A stretch of 64,000 nt of DNA, taken from Nostoc sp. UHCC 0702. Its GTDB lineage: Bacteria; Cyanobacteriota; Cyanobacteriia; Cyanobacteriales; Nostocaceae. The stretch is taken from NCBI GenBank assembly GCA_017164015.1, contig CP071065.1, forward strand, positions 434,001 to 498,000, given 5' to 3'. Below the pieces are notes generated by a model. The model was not told where the DNA came from and ran no database searches. It worked only from the letters and a program-made list of their open reading frames with translations. Shown here piece by piece: positions 1 to 6,954 of this stretch (position 1 is its first letter; each line of letters begins with the position of its first letter). Made by a program: the position numbers and the translations under genes.

Positions 1-1
1 C

Positions 2-949
2 GTACAAAATCAAGCAGTAACCGCTGACCGATTTCGTACAGAATCATCCCCCGGTGTACCCCTATTTTTTATTGGCAGCAGCCCAAGTCAAGCCGCCAAG
101 ATTATCAGCCCTGATTATCCCGCTGCTGGGTGTATGGTGAGCATTAATCAACTTCGCGATCGCATTTCTGATTTTGAGGTGGAGGATTGGATTCTCGATT
201 GTGGGGCATTCACAGAAATTTCAACCTATGGCTATTACCGTTACCCAGTCGAAGAACACTTTGGGCAAATATGCCGATGGGTTAAATGTGGTAATTTGCT
301 GATTGCAGTAGCCCAAGACTGGATGTGTGAGCCATTCATATTAAAACGAACAGGGTTAGACGTAGCAACGCACCAACGTTTAACTATTGAGCGTTTTGAA
401 CATCTCTTAAGCCTCAATCCTCCAGTTGCAATCATGCCTACATTGCAAGGATATCGAAGCAGCGACTACATAAGTCATTTGCAGCAGTACGGTGAGCGAT
501 TACGGATTGGATCATGGGTAGGAGTTGGAAGTGTATGTAGAAGGAATGGCAAGCCGGATGAGGTGGCAGATTTGCTAAGGGGAATTAAACTGCTAAGACC
601 AGATTTAAAACTTCATGGCTTTGGTTTAAAAATGCTAGCCCTAGAAAGTGCTGAAATCAGGTCTATGCTTTACTCCTGTGACTCAATGGCATGGAGTTAC
701 CCGCGTAGATTTCAGATTAACCCTGAGCCAGAGATGCCAATGGCTCACCAGTACCAGCAGCGCATCTATGCGGCTGTAACCGATTCTGTACAAAAACGAG
801 TACCGCCGACAGCAGGCGCGGGAAACGGGCAGGGCAGGAAGCCCAAATGGAAATCACAAACTCAGTCAGTAAGGCTCCCTGAAAAATATATCCCGCGCAT
901 CATTCAACTTGCTAGAGAATGGGAAGCTCAGGAAGACTTGCTAGAGTGA
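2..949 (+). CDS. DpdA-like transglycosylase (putative 7-deazaguanine DNA modification), 5' end off the window
   Basis: A tRNA-guanine-transglycosylase-fold protein of the DpdA type. The first ATG is at 134, but the reading frame stays open to the window edge and encodes VPLFFIGSSPS just upstream, so the true start is probably outside. Counting from the ATG, visible motifs are LDCGAF (21-26; Asp22 aligns with the general-base Asp), QDWMCEP (61-67), GVGSVCRR (130-137), HGFGLK (161-166) and CDSMAW (182-187; Asp183 aligns with the nucleophilic Asp). Known members exchange guanine in DNA for preQ0-type 7-deazaguanines and protect phages or islands from restriction; the base precursor could come from host queuosine synthesis. 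Family assignment is firm from motifs; the DNA (not tRNA) substrate is inferred from the mobile context. Confidence 0.8.
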   Translation, partial: VQNQAVTADRFRTESSPGVPLFFIGSSPSQAAKIISPDYPAAGCMVSINQLRDRISDFEVEDWILDCGAFTEISTYGYYRYPVEEHFGQICRWVKCGNLLIAVAQDWMCEPFILKRTGLDVATHQRLTIERFEHLLSLNPPVAIMPTLQGYRSSDYISHLQQYGERLRIGSWVGVGSVCRRNGKPDEVADLLRGIKLLRPDLKLHGFGLKMLALESAEIRSMLYSCDSMAWSYPRRFQINPEPEMPMAHQYQQRIYAAVTDSVQKRVPPTAGAGNGQGRKPKWKSQTQSVRLPEKYIPRIIQLAREWEAQEDLLE

Positions 950-1174
950 ATCCCCGCAGGGTAATACGGCTGTAAAGTCGATGTAGTAGTCCTGTCCTGG
1001 TATAAAAAATGTTAGGGCATTGGGGTTGTTAATGTACATTTCTAGGTTTCCACTTGGTGTGTACTTGCAAAAATTCTTATTCTCCTCACTGCTTCCGTGA
1101 ACCGGGCGCATCTTAACGGTGTTGCCACCGTCTGCATGGTTGGTTACACTTTCTACTAAGAATTTGGCTCTCAT
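941..1174 (-). CDS. Small protein of unknown function (77 aa)
   Basis: Start chosen at the ATG encoding MRAKFLVESV because AGGAG lies about 8 nt upstream; a longer frame reaches 1204. Polar, beta-rich composition with no membrane segment or recognised motif. Its 3' end overlaps the stop of the convergent DpdA-like gene by 9 bp, a compactness typical of phage genomes. It resembles small cargo proteins of phages and plasmids only in general character; no function is proposed. Confidence 0.6.
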   Translation of the reverse strand: MRAKFLVESVTNHADGGNTVKMRPVHGSSEENKNFCKYTPSGNLEMYINNPNALTFFIPGQDYYIDFTAVLPCGDSL

Positions 1175-1313
1175 GATGAATTCTCCTATCGCTACTATGT
1201 ACATGGGGATAAGCTCAATGTGGTTAGCGATCGTGAAACAGCGATCGCGTATTCGTTAGCTTGTTAGTAGTTTTCCAAAAATCGATAAAATCAGCACAAT
1301 CAACAGTTAACTT

Positions 1314-1535
1314 ATGAAAATTTATATTGACCCCAAGAACACGAATGAAATTCTATTAACAATAACTAATTTTGAGTTGCAAATCCTCAACCTAGCTGTT
1401 GATTCCGCTACAACCACCTCAGTACAAACCAGTGGGGCACACACGCAACCTTTGCAGGCTTTGCAAGAACAGATGAGAACTTTGGTTCAAGGGCAAGAAG
1501 CACTGATTACCAAATTGCAGTCAAGCCCTAATTGA
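1314..1535 (+). CDS. Small hypothetical protein (73 aa)
   Basis: Begins MKIYIDPKNTNEILLTITNF and ends in a glutamine-rich helix (residues 48-70, heptad-like Leu spacing) that may form a coiled coil. No recognised family. The frame fills most of the space between the minus-strand genes on either side. No strong ribosome binding site is visible, so the call is tentative. Confidence 0.45.
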   Translation: MKIYIDPKNTNEILLTITNFELQILNLAVDSATTTSVQTSGAHTQPLQALQEQMRTLVQGQEALITKLQSSPN

Positions 1536-1554
1536 AGCACACAACCAAAAATAA

Positions 1555-2037
1555 CTATTCCCTAATTGTAAAATTCTGTTGTTTTTGCAAAAAACCTTGA
1601 ATTTCTTTGATATCAACTTGTTGTGCATCTTGCTGTTTCTGTAAAATGCTCAAAAGCTCTTTTATCTCAGCTTTTTGTGAATCACATATTTTTTCTGTTT
1701 TATTCCATACATGGTCAATTCTCTCCTTCAAATTATTAAAGTGCAATACACTATGGTCTTTGTAATTAACATAGTCTTGAGTGTTTAAATCAAGCCTCTT
1801 GTCCAAATCTCTGATTTTTTCGGTGTTAAATGAATGTGTCTTCAAATCTTCTTTGATTGAATCAATCGAAGAAGAAATAGCATTTATCTTACTGGCAATT
1901 TTGAATGACCAAGTAGCTAATACTGAAAGACTGACTAATACTCCTAAAAAAATTCCAGCACTTTCAAGGGTGACAATAACTCCCGGTGTATGATTGACAG
2001 AGTTGGCGGCAGCTATTTGTGTTGTTGTATTCTTCAT
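1555..2037 (-). CDS. Membrane-anchored coiled-coil protein (160 aa)
   Basis: One hydrophobic segment at about residues 27-49 (AGIFLGVLVSLSVLATWSF) follows a short N-terminus. The rest is a long charged helix with heptad character (residues 55-155). This layout, one membrane anchor plus a long coiled coil, occurs in phage holin-like or spanin-like proteins and in bacterial membrane scaffolds, but no motif settles which. It is the most distal gene of the minus-strand run 2.0-4.8 kb. Confidence 0.6.
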   Translation of the reverse strand: MKNTTTQIAAANSVNHTPGVIVTLESAGIFLGVLVSLSVLATWSFKIASKINAISSSIDSIKEDLKTHSFNTEKIRDLDKRLDLNTQDYVNYKDHSVLHFNNLKERIDHVWNKTEKICDSQKAEIKELLSILQKQQDAQQVDIKEIQGFLQKQQNFTIRE

Positions 2038-2111
2038 TTAAAAGTACATAAAATCTAATTGTCAGAAGCGCCCATCAAATCATTATTTAGCGGTTGAAAA
2101 GGTCTTTAAAA

Positions 2112-2501
2112 TTATTTACAATGCTTTATTTTACCCAATTCAAACAAGACAGTCTTTTGTAATAAATCGGGAGGACAAACCAAGGTACTACCGTTAAAAC
2201 AGATTTCCCAATTGTCTGTATTTCGTTTTAAAAGAAACTCGTTGTCTGAAAACTTAAAAACAGCGTAAACAGATAAAGCATTTATTTGTGTCGGTGGAAT
2301 AACTTTCAAATCTAAAGATTTTTGAATATTACTATCTAAATAAGTATCTAGCTCTCTTTGGAATTGCAACATTAAACCATTTACTGCTGATGATTCCGCT
2401 TCTTCTCGGTCACGTTGAATTGTTTCAATTTTTAGCTGTGATGCTTGCCAATGAGAATTTATGGTATCGTCAATATTGAATCCAGATAATACTATTTGCA
2501 T
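2112..2501 (-). CDS. Hypothetical protein (129 aa)
   Basis: Begins MQIVLSGFNIDDTINSHWQA. An N-terminal amphipathic helix (about 18-60) precedes a mixed alpha/beta C-terminal half with a Trp-Glu-Ile-Cys stretch. Lies 22 bp downstream of the next minus-strand gene, so probably cotranscribed with the block to its right. No recognised family. Cargo of the nifD element. Confidence 0.6.
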   Translation of the reverse strand: MQIVLSGFNIDDTINSHWQASQLKIETIQRDREEAESSAVNGLMLQFQRELDTYLDSNIQKSLDLKVIPPTQINALSVYAVFKFSDNEFLLKRNTDNWEICFNGSTLVCPPDLLQKTVLFELGKIKHCK

Positions 2502-2523
2502 AAAAAATCCTTATTAATAATGT

Positions 2524-2919
2524 TTAACCCCATAATTCCTCTAAACGCACTTGTAAATTAGCATCTGGAGTGATGCCTATTAATCTGGTGCGTCGCCATC
2601 CGACTTTGTAAACTTCAAAATTACGGAAGTAGACTGAACGCTCTTGAAAATCGGCGGGGATAGGCGATTGAAAAACGACAGGAGTAGCAGCAGGGTAAAT
2701 TCTTACGGCTTCCCCAGTCTGGTCGCTGTTGGCTGTACTGTACCTTGGGCGAATGAGGATATAGCTTGAAAACTTTGTCCAATTGTCACAGAGGAAAGAA
2801 GCTCTCAACGTGGCATTTGCACCAGTGGCTGTTACTGGAAACTTTACCCAAAGTTTTTTAACAGCTTGGACTGTACCAAGGTCATTCCACACCCCGATAT
2901 CATCAGTCCTCGTTGTCAT
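2524..2919 (-). CDS. Beta-rich structural-like protein (131 aa)
   Basis: Start at ATG 2919 (MTTRTDDIGVWND), two codons inside a longer GTG-initiated frame. It overlaps the 3' end of the upstream gene by 17 bp, suggesting translational coupling. The sequence alternates short hydrophobic strands with Thr/Asn/Ala turns and ends VRLEELWG, a composition common in phage tail and head-decoration proteins. That role is an inference from composition and neighbours; no family was recognised. Confidence 0.6.
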   Translation of the reverse strand: MTTRTDDIGVWNDLGTVQAVKKLWVKFPVTATGANATLRASFLCDNWTKFSSYILIRPRYSTANSDQTGEAVRIYPAATPVVFQSPIPADFQERSVYFRNFEVYKVGWRRTRLIGITPDANLQVRLEELWG

Positions 2920-3148
2920 TCTCACCGCACTCCTCTAACCATTGGTCATACTCTCCCCCCTCAATGTAATCTTGCATTTCATTATGGGTAACAGCTTCCA
3001 AAATGCCAGTTCCGGAACGTGCAACAAAACAAAAGTCTGGGTTGTGGTAAGCGAAATTTTGCCAACCTGGGGGGAAAGTTGAGTATAGGTAATCGTCAAA
3101 AAAAGGATGTCCGGGCAGAATCAGCCCGGCTTCGGTTTCAATTTGCAT
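2903..3148 (-). CDS. Small acidic hypothetical protein (81 aa)
   Basis: Begins MQIETEAGLILPGHPFFDDY and ends in a strongly acidic tail (EECGENDNED). Only 2 bp separate its ATG from the stop of the next upstream gene, and its own end overlaps the following start, so it is part of a tightly packed operon. No recognised domain. Confidence 0.6.
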   Translation of the reverse strand: MQIETEAGLILPGHPFFDDYLYSTFPPGWQNFAYHNPDFCFVARSGTGILEAVTHNEMQDYIEGGEYDQWLEECGENDNED

Positions 3149-3150
3149 AA

Positions 3151-3828
3151 CTAAGGACTGGAACTAGCAGAAAGTAATACAATTTCTTCACTAAGAATGT
3201 CGTAGCCAGCAGTTATAATTTCTTGTATCTTGCCAGTTGAGTAAAAACTAGAAAAAGTAGAACCGTCAGTTAACATTTTGCTAGCTTTTCCTGGGTGTGG
3301 TTTTGAAGAACCAGAAACAAGCTTTTGTTGTTCAGTGCCAGAAATTTTTGAAGCATCTTGTAATCCTAGTTCTGCTCCGTAAGCCTCGAAGTCTGCTTTA
3401 TTGAGAGGGAAGCAGTAGAGACTGGTATCAGACAAAGTAGCGATTGCTGTCAAACTGCTGCGAGCGGCATTGGATGCCCGTAATGTTACACTACGGCGGT
3501 TGTCAGATAGATTCCATCCTTTACCTAATGCTGTAGCTAATTTGTCATAAGCACAAAAAGTCGAAACTGATTTTTGCTGTCCAACGCTAGCATTTGGTAT
3601 TTTTTTGCTGACTCTAGCAGGTTTAGGAGATTGAGCGCCTATTACTAAAATTAAACCAGATCCAGTTATATTTGATTGAGAAATATGTCCTAAGTCATTG
3701 AGCAAATCTGCGCTAGAAATGCCGGAAATGCTACTTAAATCTTTGCTTTTCCATCCATACCTGATTAAAGGATTTGTAGCAACAAAAAAAACTTGTTCCT
3801 TCTTTTTTCCACGAGTATAGTTTGGCAT
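3151..3828 (-). CDS. Hypothetical protein (225 aa), structural-gene neighbourhood
   Basis: Begins MPNYTRGKKKEQVFFVATNP. Ser/Ala/Gly-rich, no membrane segment, no recognised motif. Residues 75-125 contain a basic, repeat-like stretch (SDNRRSVTLRASNAARSS). First gene of the close-packed run 3828-2524; a 197-bp spacer separates it from the 245-aa gene upstream, so the promoter may lie there. Possibly a virion component by position only. Confidence 0.6.
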   Translation of the reverse strand: MPNYTRGKKKEQVFFVATNPLIRYGWKSKDLSSISGISSADLLNDLGHISQSNITGSGLILVIGAQSPKPARVSKKIPNASVGQQKSVSTFCAYDKLATALGKGWNLSDNRRSVTLRASNAARSSLTAIATLSDTSLYCFPLNKADFEAYGAELGLQDASKISGTEQQKLVSGSSKPHPGKASKMLTDGSTFSSFYSTGKIQEIITAGYDILSEEIVLLSASSSP

Positions 3829-4025
3829 AAATTTTTAAACAGCGAATACAATGTGTTACTGCCAAAACATCTTTGCGTTCTATTCAAAATAATTGAAGCG
3901 AATTACATAAGCAATGAATGTTTTACTATCGATAGCATAATAGCTAACTATCGCTACAGAAATCAGAAAAAACACTGATAACAAGCTTCTTTTTTTACCG
4001 GGTTGTACCTTAGTAACTGTTGAAA

Positions 4026-4763
4026 TCAATCGTCATCTGTTAAAGGACGAAGCGCCCGTTGGATCATGGTTTTAGCGTCAGGTGGTGCATTGGACTTCCA
4101 TAAGTCAACTTTCCCAGAACCATACTCAATAAAATCTCCTGACAACGTAGACTTACGTTTTTGATTCCCTTTTTTCTCTAATAACTTCAAGCTTTCCTTA
4201 ACAATTCTCTGCGAATTAATAATATTAAAATAAGCAGGATAAATCCTAGTTGGTTCTTTATACAAAAATTGATCAGCAGCTCTTCTTCCCTCTTTCTTTT
4301 GTTCAGTAGTAGAGCAACTTACTAGGTCAGCCTTGCTTAAGGAGAGCAAAGCCTTGGCCCTTTCCTCTGCATCTGGCTCTGTTGCACCATAAGCCTGTAT
4401 CTGCCGACCATTAGAAAGCCCGATGGTAGTCAGGAAGCGCCCCCACATATAGCCGTTGTCTCCGCCACAGGCAGCTTTAATGGTTTGCCAAGTCATTTTT
4501 CTTTTGTCAACATCTGGAACTTTATAAGTAGCTCGTATTAATCTCTTCTCTGAAGAAATGCTTTTCCAAGGAGGATTTTGAACTGAATAGAAAGTAATAA
4601 TCAACCTAGTAGTATGAGGTGATGCCCGTACCGCTTCCTCAATTGGTTGTCCAATGAATTGTCCAATATCCTTGCCATCTAGCATCTGTTTTAATGCTAT
4701 CAACGCCGTGATAATTGGTTTCAGCGTCTCTTCGTTGCCTGAAAGAATAATATCGTCACTCAT
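4026..4763 (-). CDS. Hypothetical protein (245 aa)
   Basis: Begins MSDDIILSGNEETLKPIITA. The N-terminal third is helical with a basic patch; residues about 100-125 hold GGDNGYMWGRFLTTIGLSNG, then an Ala/Glu-rich helix and a basic lysine-rich segment (about 195-205). No family recognised. It is divergent from the plus-strand pair at 4970-5640; the shared upstream region holds a perfect 16-bp palindrome. Confidence 0.6.
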   Translation of the reverse strand: MSDDIILSGNEETLKPIITALIALKQMLDGKDIGQFIGQPIEEAVRASPHTTRLIITFYSVQNPPWKSISSEKRLIRATYKVPDVDKRKMTWQTIKAACGGDNGYMWGRFLTTIGLSNGRQIQAYGATEPDAEERAKALLSLSKADLVSCSTTEQKKEGRRAADQFLYKEPTRIYPAYFNIINSQRIVKESLKLLEKKGNQKRKSTLSGDFIEYGSGKVDLWKSNAPPDAKTMIQRALRPLTDDD

Positions 4764-4863
4764 CTGCTAGATTCTTGCCTTGCTTTTTCGTTGAGCCAAC
4801 TAGACCTATTGAAAGAAATTTAGATGCAAACTGTGCATAGTATTTCCCCTGTAATTCCAGTAC

Positions 4864-4879
4864 AAACCCTATAGGGTTT
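4864..4879. promoter_or_regulatory. Perfect 16-bp palindrome, candidate operator
   Basis: AAACCCTATAGGGTTT reads identically on both strands. It sits in the 200-bp gap between the divergent genes at 4763 (minus) and 4970 (plus), where a dimeric repressor of the element, for example the XRE protein at 16.9 kb, could act. Binding is inferred. Confidence 0.45.
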
Positions 4880-4969
4880 ACATAAAATTTTTTGGCTGTT
4901 ATACAAGAAGCACAAGGTAACAGAGTACTATTCCTTCAATCCTGCTTTAAGCACAAATACTTATCTAAT

Positions 4970-5461
4970 ATGGTTCAAGTAACTCCAGGCACTGGTGGCA
5001 CCCTGGTTAAAGAAACCGCCGAAGGGCAGCTACTAGAAGTAATCACTTACTTACAGAAGGCAGAAGCAAATATCACATTCAACCCGTCCAAAAGCGACTA
5101 TGTACAGGGAAGCTGCAATTTAAACAATTTAATTTTCAGCGGCTCTTATAACATCCCTGTAATCCAATCATTGAGTACTACAGGGCAAATAATTATTGTG
5201 GCGAAAGAATACCTTACAGGCATCACCTTCGCCGCTGGCAGTGGTGGCACCTTCAAAAGCAATAACCCAGCCCAATACCTGCTTGAAATTGTGACCTTTT
5301 TACAAGCTAAAGAGGCAACCTCAACCTCAGTAGACACCACCGACAGTGTTGCAGGAACCTTTGACATAGACACCATGACCTTCTCTGGCTCAATAACACT
5401 TCCATTAGAAATGTCTATTGAAAGTGGTAATACAGTATTTTCTGCTAAGGAGTACGTATGA
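4970..5461 (+). CDS. Two-repeat beta-rich protein (163 aa)
   Basis: Start taken at ATG 4970 (MVQVTPGTGGT); a TTG-initiated frame begins 26 codons earlier but adds unlike sequence. The protein is two tandem copies of a module of about 80 residues: each runs xTPGTGGT or FAAGSGGT, then a helix ending LLEVITYLQ or LLEIVTFLQ, then an FSGS strand, and ends AKEYL or AKEYV. Internal duplication of a small beta-domain suits a fibre or decoration protein, but the role is unknown. Its stop overlaps the next start (ATGA). Confidence 0.65.
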   Translation: MVQVTPGTGGTLVKETAEGQLLEVITYLQKAEANITFNPSKSDYVQGSCNLNNLIFSGSYNIPVIQSLSTTGQIIIVAKEYLTGITFAAGSGGTFKSNNPAQYLLEIVTFLQAKEATSTSVDTTDSVAGTFDIDTMTFSGSITLPLEMSIESGNTVFSAKEYV

Positions 5462-5640
5462 AAAAACAACTAGCAATACCGTTTTTAATCTTATTTATGC
5501 CAGTTTTGTACATTTATCTTTTACTGAAAGTAATAATCCCTAATTTATTAAAAGTTTATTGCTCAGCTTACTCAACAATCCTGATTACTTTACTCCCAAA
5601 AACATCAACCCCATCCGTTAAACAAGACAACAAACACTAA
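5458..5640 (+). CDS. Small membrane protein (60 aa)
   Basis: Starts inside the stop of the upstream gene (ATGA overlap), indicating translational coupling. Residues 5-34 are strongly hydrophobic (LAIPFLILFMPVLYIYLLL), followed by a second moderately hydrophobic stretch and a polar tail. Could be a holin-like or virion membrane protein; no motif decides. Its end overlaps the convergent gene by 4 bp. Confidence 0.6.
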   Translation: MKKQLAIPFLILFMPVLYIYLLLKVIIPNLLKVYCSAYSTILITLLPKTSTPSVKQDNKH

Positions 5641-6638
5641 CTTCTATTCACTCGTCTTTCAGGTGTCCTTGTTCCTGACGTTGGCGAGTCATCATCAAAC
5701 CGGATCACAACATCTACCGGTCTGCCAATAATATTCCTTTGCATTAATGCATAAGCTGCTAATTGCGAATCAAAATTATTTGCAATGATGAAACCTGACT
5801 CCATACAAGTATCACTAAACTCCTCCAAAGCATTCTCTAAAAACTGTCTTTGACCAGGGTCGGGAACTTGTTCAATTCTCTTCTCAATTACATCCTGACT
5901 AATTGTAAATGAATTCCTATTACTCTCGCCCCACTTCTTCCAATTCTCCTCACCTAACATTTTTCTCATGAATTGAGCAAACTTGTTATCAGGATTCTTT
6001 TTCAAAAACCGTCTAGTTGACTTAAACTTATTCCTTAATTCATTGTTAATAAGTGTTTGAAACGCACGTTTAGCAATTATGCTAACATGCCCTAAAACCT
6101 CAGCCCTAGCATCATCATCTAAATCTCTCATAATGGCAGCTGCCACACCTGGGTTAAACGCAAACGAAAGAGAACCAGGTATAGCACCACAGACCAAGTA
6201 ACCAGTAGCGCTACCCACAGCCGACCCTAACAACCCATAAAAACTATTAATTTCATTTTGTAGCTGCTGGTCTAGTTCTTCATCGCTAGTATTCAAGTTG
6301 AAATTGACAACAAATTGAGTCGTGTTCACAACCGTACTCCAGATAGTGGACAGCACCCCCCCTGCTAGCTGAGCCAGCATCAGCCCCCCAGTGAGCAGCC
6401 CAATAGTCCTAAGAGAGCCAAACGCCCTTCCCCCCAACTTAAACCCAGACTTGATGACAGTAACCGCTATCCGCCCCACATTACGAATTGCTAACCTTGC
6501 CCCTACACGAACCAGCGCCCCACCCACTCCACGAACAAACACAGCCGCAGCAGCACGAGCCACAATTCTTACTCCCACAGCTACCGCGACTCTTGCCCCT
6601 AATAATAAAGCTGCTCCTACAACAATTGGTAACGGCAT
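5637..6638 (-). CDS. Large membrane protein with Ala/Val-rich N-terminus (333 aa)
   Basis: ATG 6638 (MPLPIVVGAALLLG) was chosen over upstream starts because AAGGAAG lies a few bases before it and it falls just after the stop of the upstream gene. Residues 1-60 form a repetitive Ala/Val/Gly/Arg amphipathic-hydrophobic stretch; further hydrophobic segments occur near 75-110 and 135-165. The C-terminal half is soluble and charged. Membrane-active N-terminus plus soluble tail recalls phage DNA-injection or pore-forming proteins, an analogy only. It belongs to the tight operon 8859-5637. Confidence 0.65.
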   Translation of the reverse strand: MPLPIVVGAALLLGARVAVAVGVRIVARAAAAVFVRGVGGALVRVGARLAIRNVGRIAVTVIKSGFKLGGRAFGSLRTIGLLTGGLMLAQLAGGVLSTIWSTVVNTTQFVVNFNLNTSDEELDQQLQNEINSFYGLLGSAVGSATGYLVCGAIPGSLSFAFNPGVAAAIMRDLDDDARAEVLGHVSIIAKRAFQTLINNELRNKFKSTRRFLKKNPDNKFAQFMRKMLGEENWKKWGESNRNSFTISQDVIEKRIEQVPDPGQRQFLENALEEFSDTCMESGFIIANNFDSQLAAYALMQRNIIGRPVDVVIRFDDDSPTSGTRTPERRVNRS

Positions 6639-6645
6639 ATCTTCC

Positions 6646-6951
6646 TTAAATAGTTTTATTCGGCTCATCGCCCTTGACAATAAGCGCTCGTTTGACCTTA
6701 ATTTGCTTACTACCTGTAGGGTTAATAATCTCTTCTAAGCGGTCACACCAATCATCAAAATTTTTAAATTTCTTGCCTCTTGTTTCTTTACCTTTACTAA
6801 CGTTTGTTTCGTCAACTTCTTTTTTCTTAAGCTTCGCTCCTAACTTTCCTCCTAGTGGTTTTCTCCCTGACATAACATCAGAGACTTCTAAGGTTTTGTT
6901 GATTTGATTTTGAATACGTTTACCTGATTCTTCCTCGGACGGAGTAGGCAT
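6646..6951 (-). CDS. Lysine-rich hypothetical protein (101 aa)
   Basis: Begins MPTPSEEESGKRIQNQINKT. Highly charged and basic in the middle (KLGAKLKKKE), likely partly disordered or nucleic-acid binding. Only 3 bp after the stop of the large upstream gene and 7 bp before the next start, so cotranscribed. No recognised family. Confidence 0.6.
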   Translation of the reverse strand: MPTPSEEESGKRIQNQINKTLEVSDVMSGRKPLGGKLGAKLKKKEVDETNVSKGKETRGKKFKNFDDWCDRLEEIINPTGSKQIKVKRALIVKGDEPNKTI

Positions 6952-6954
6952 TTG

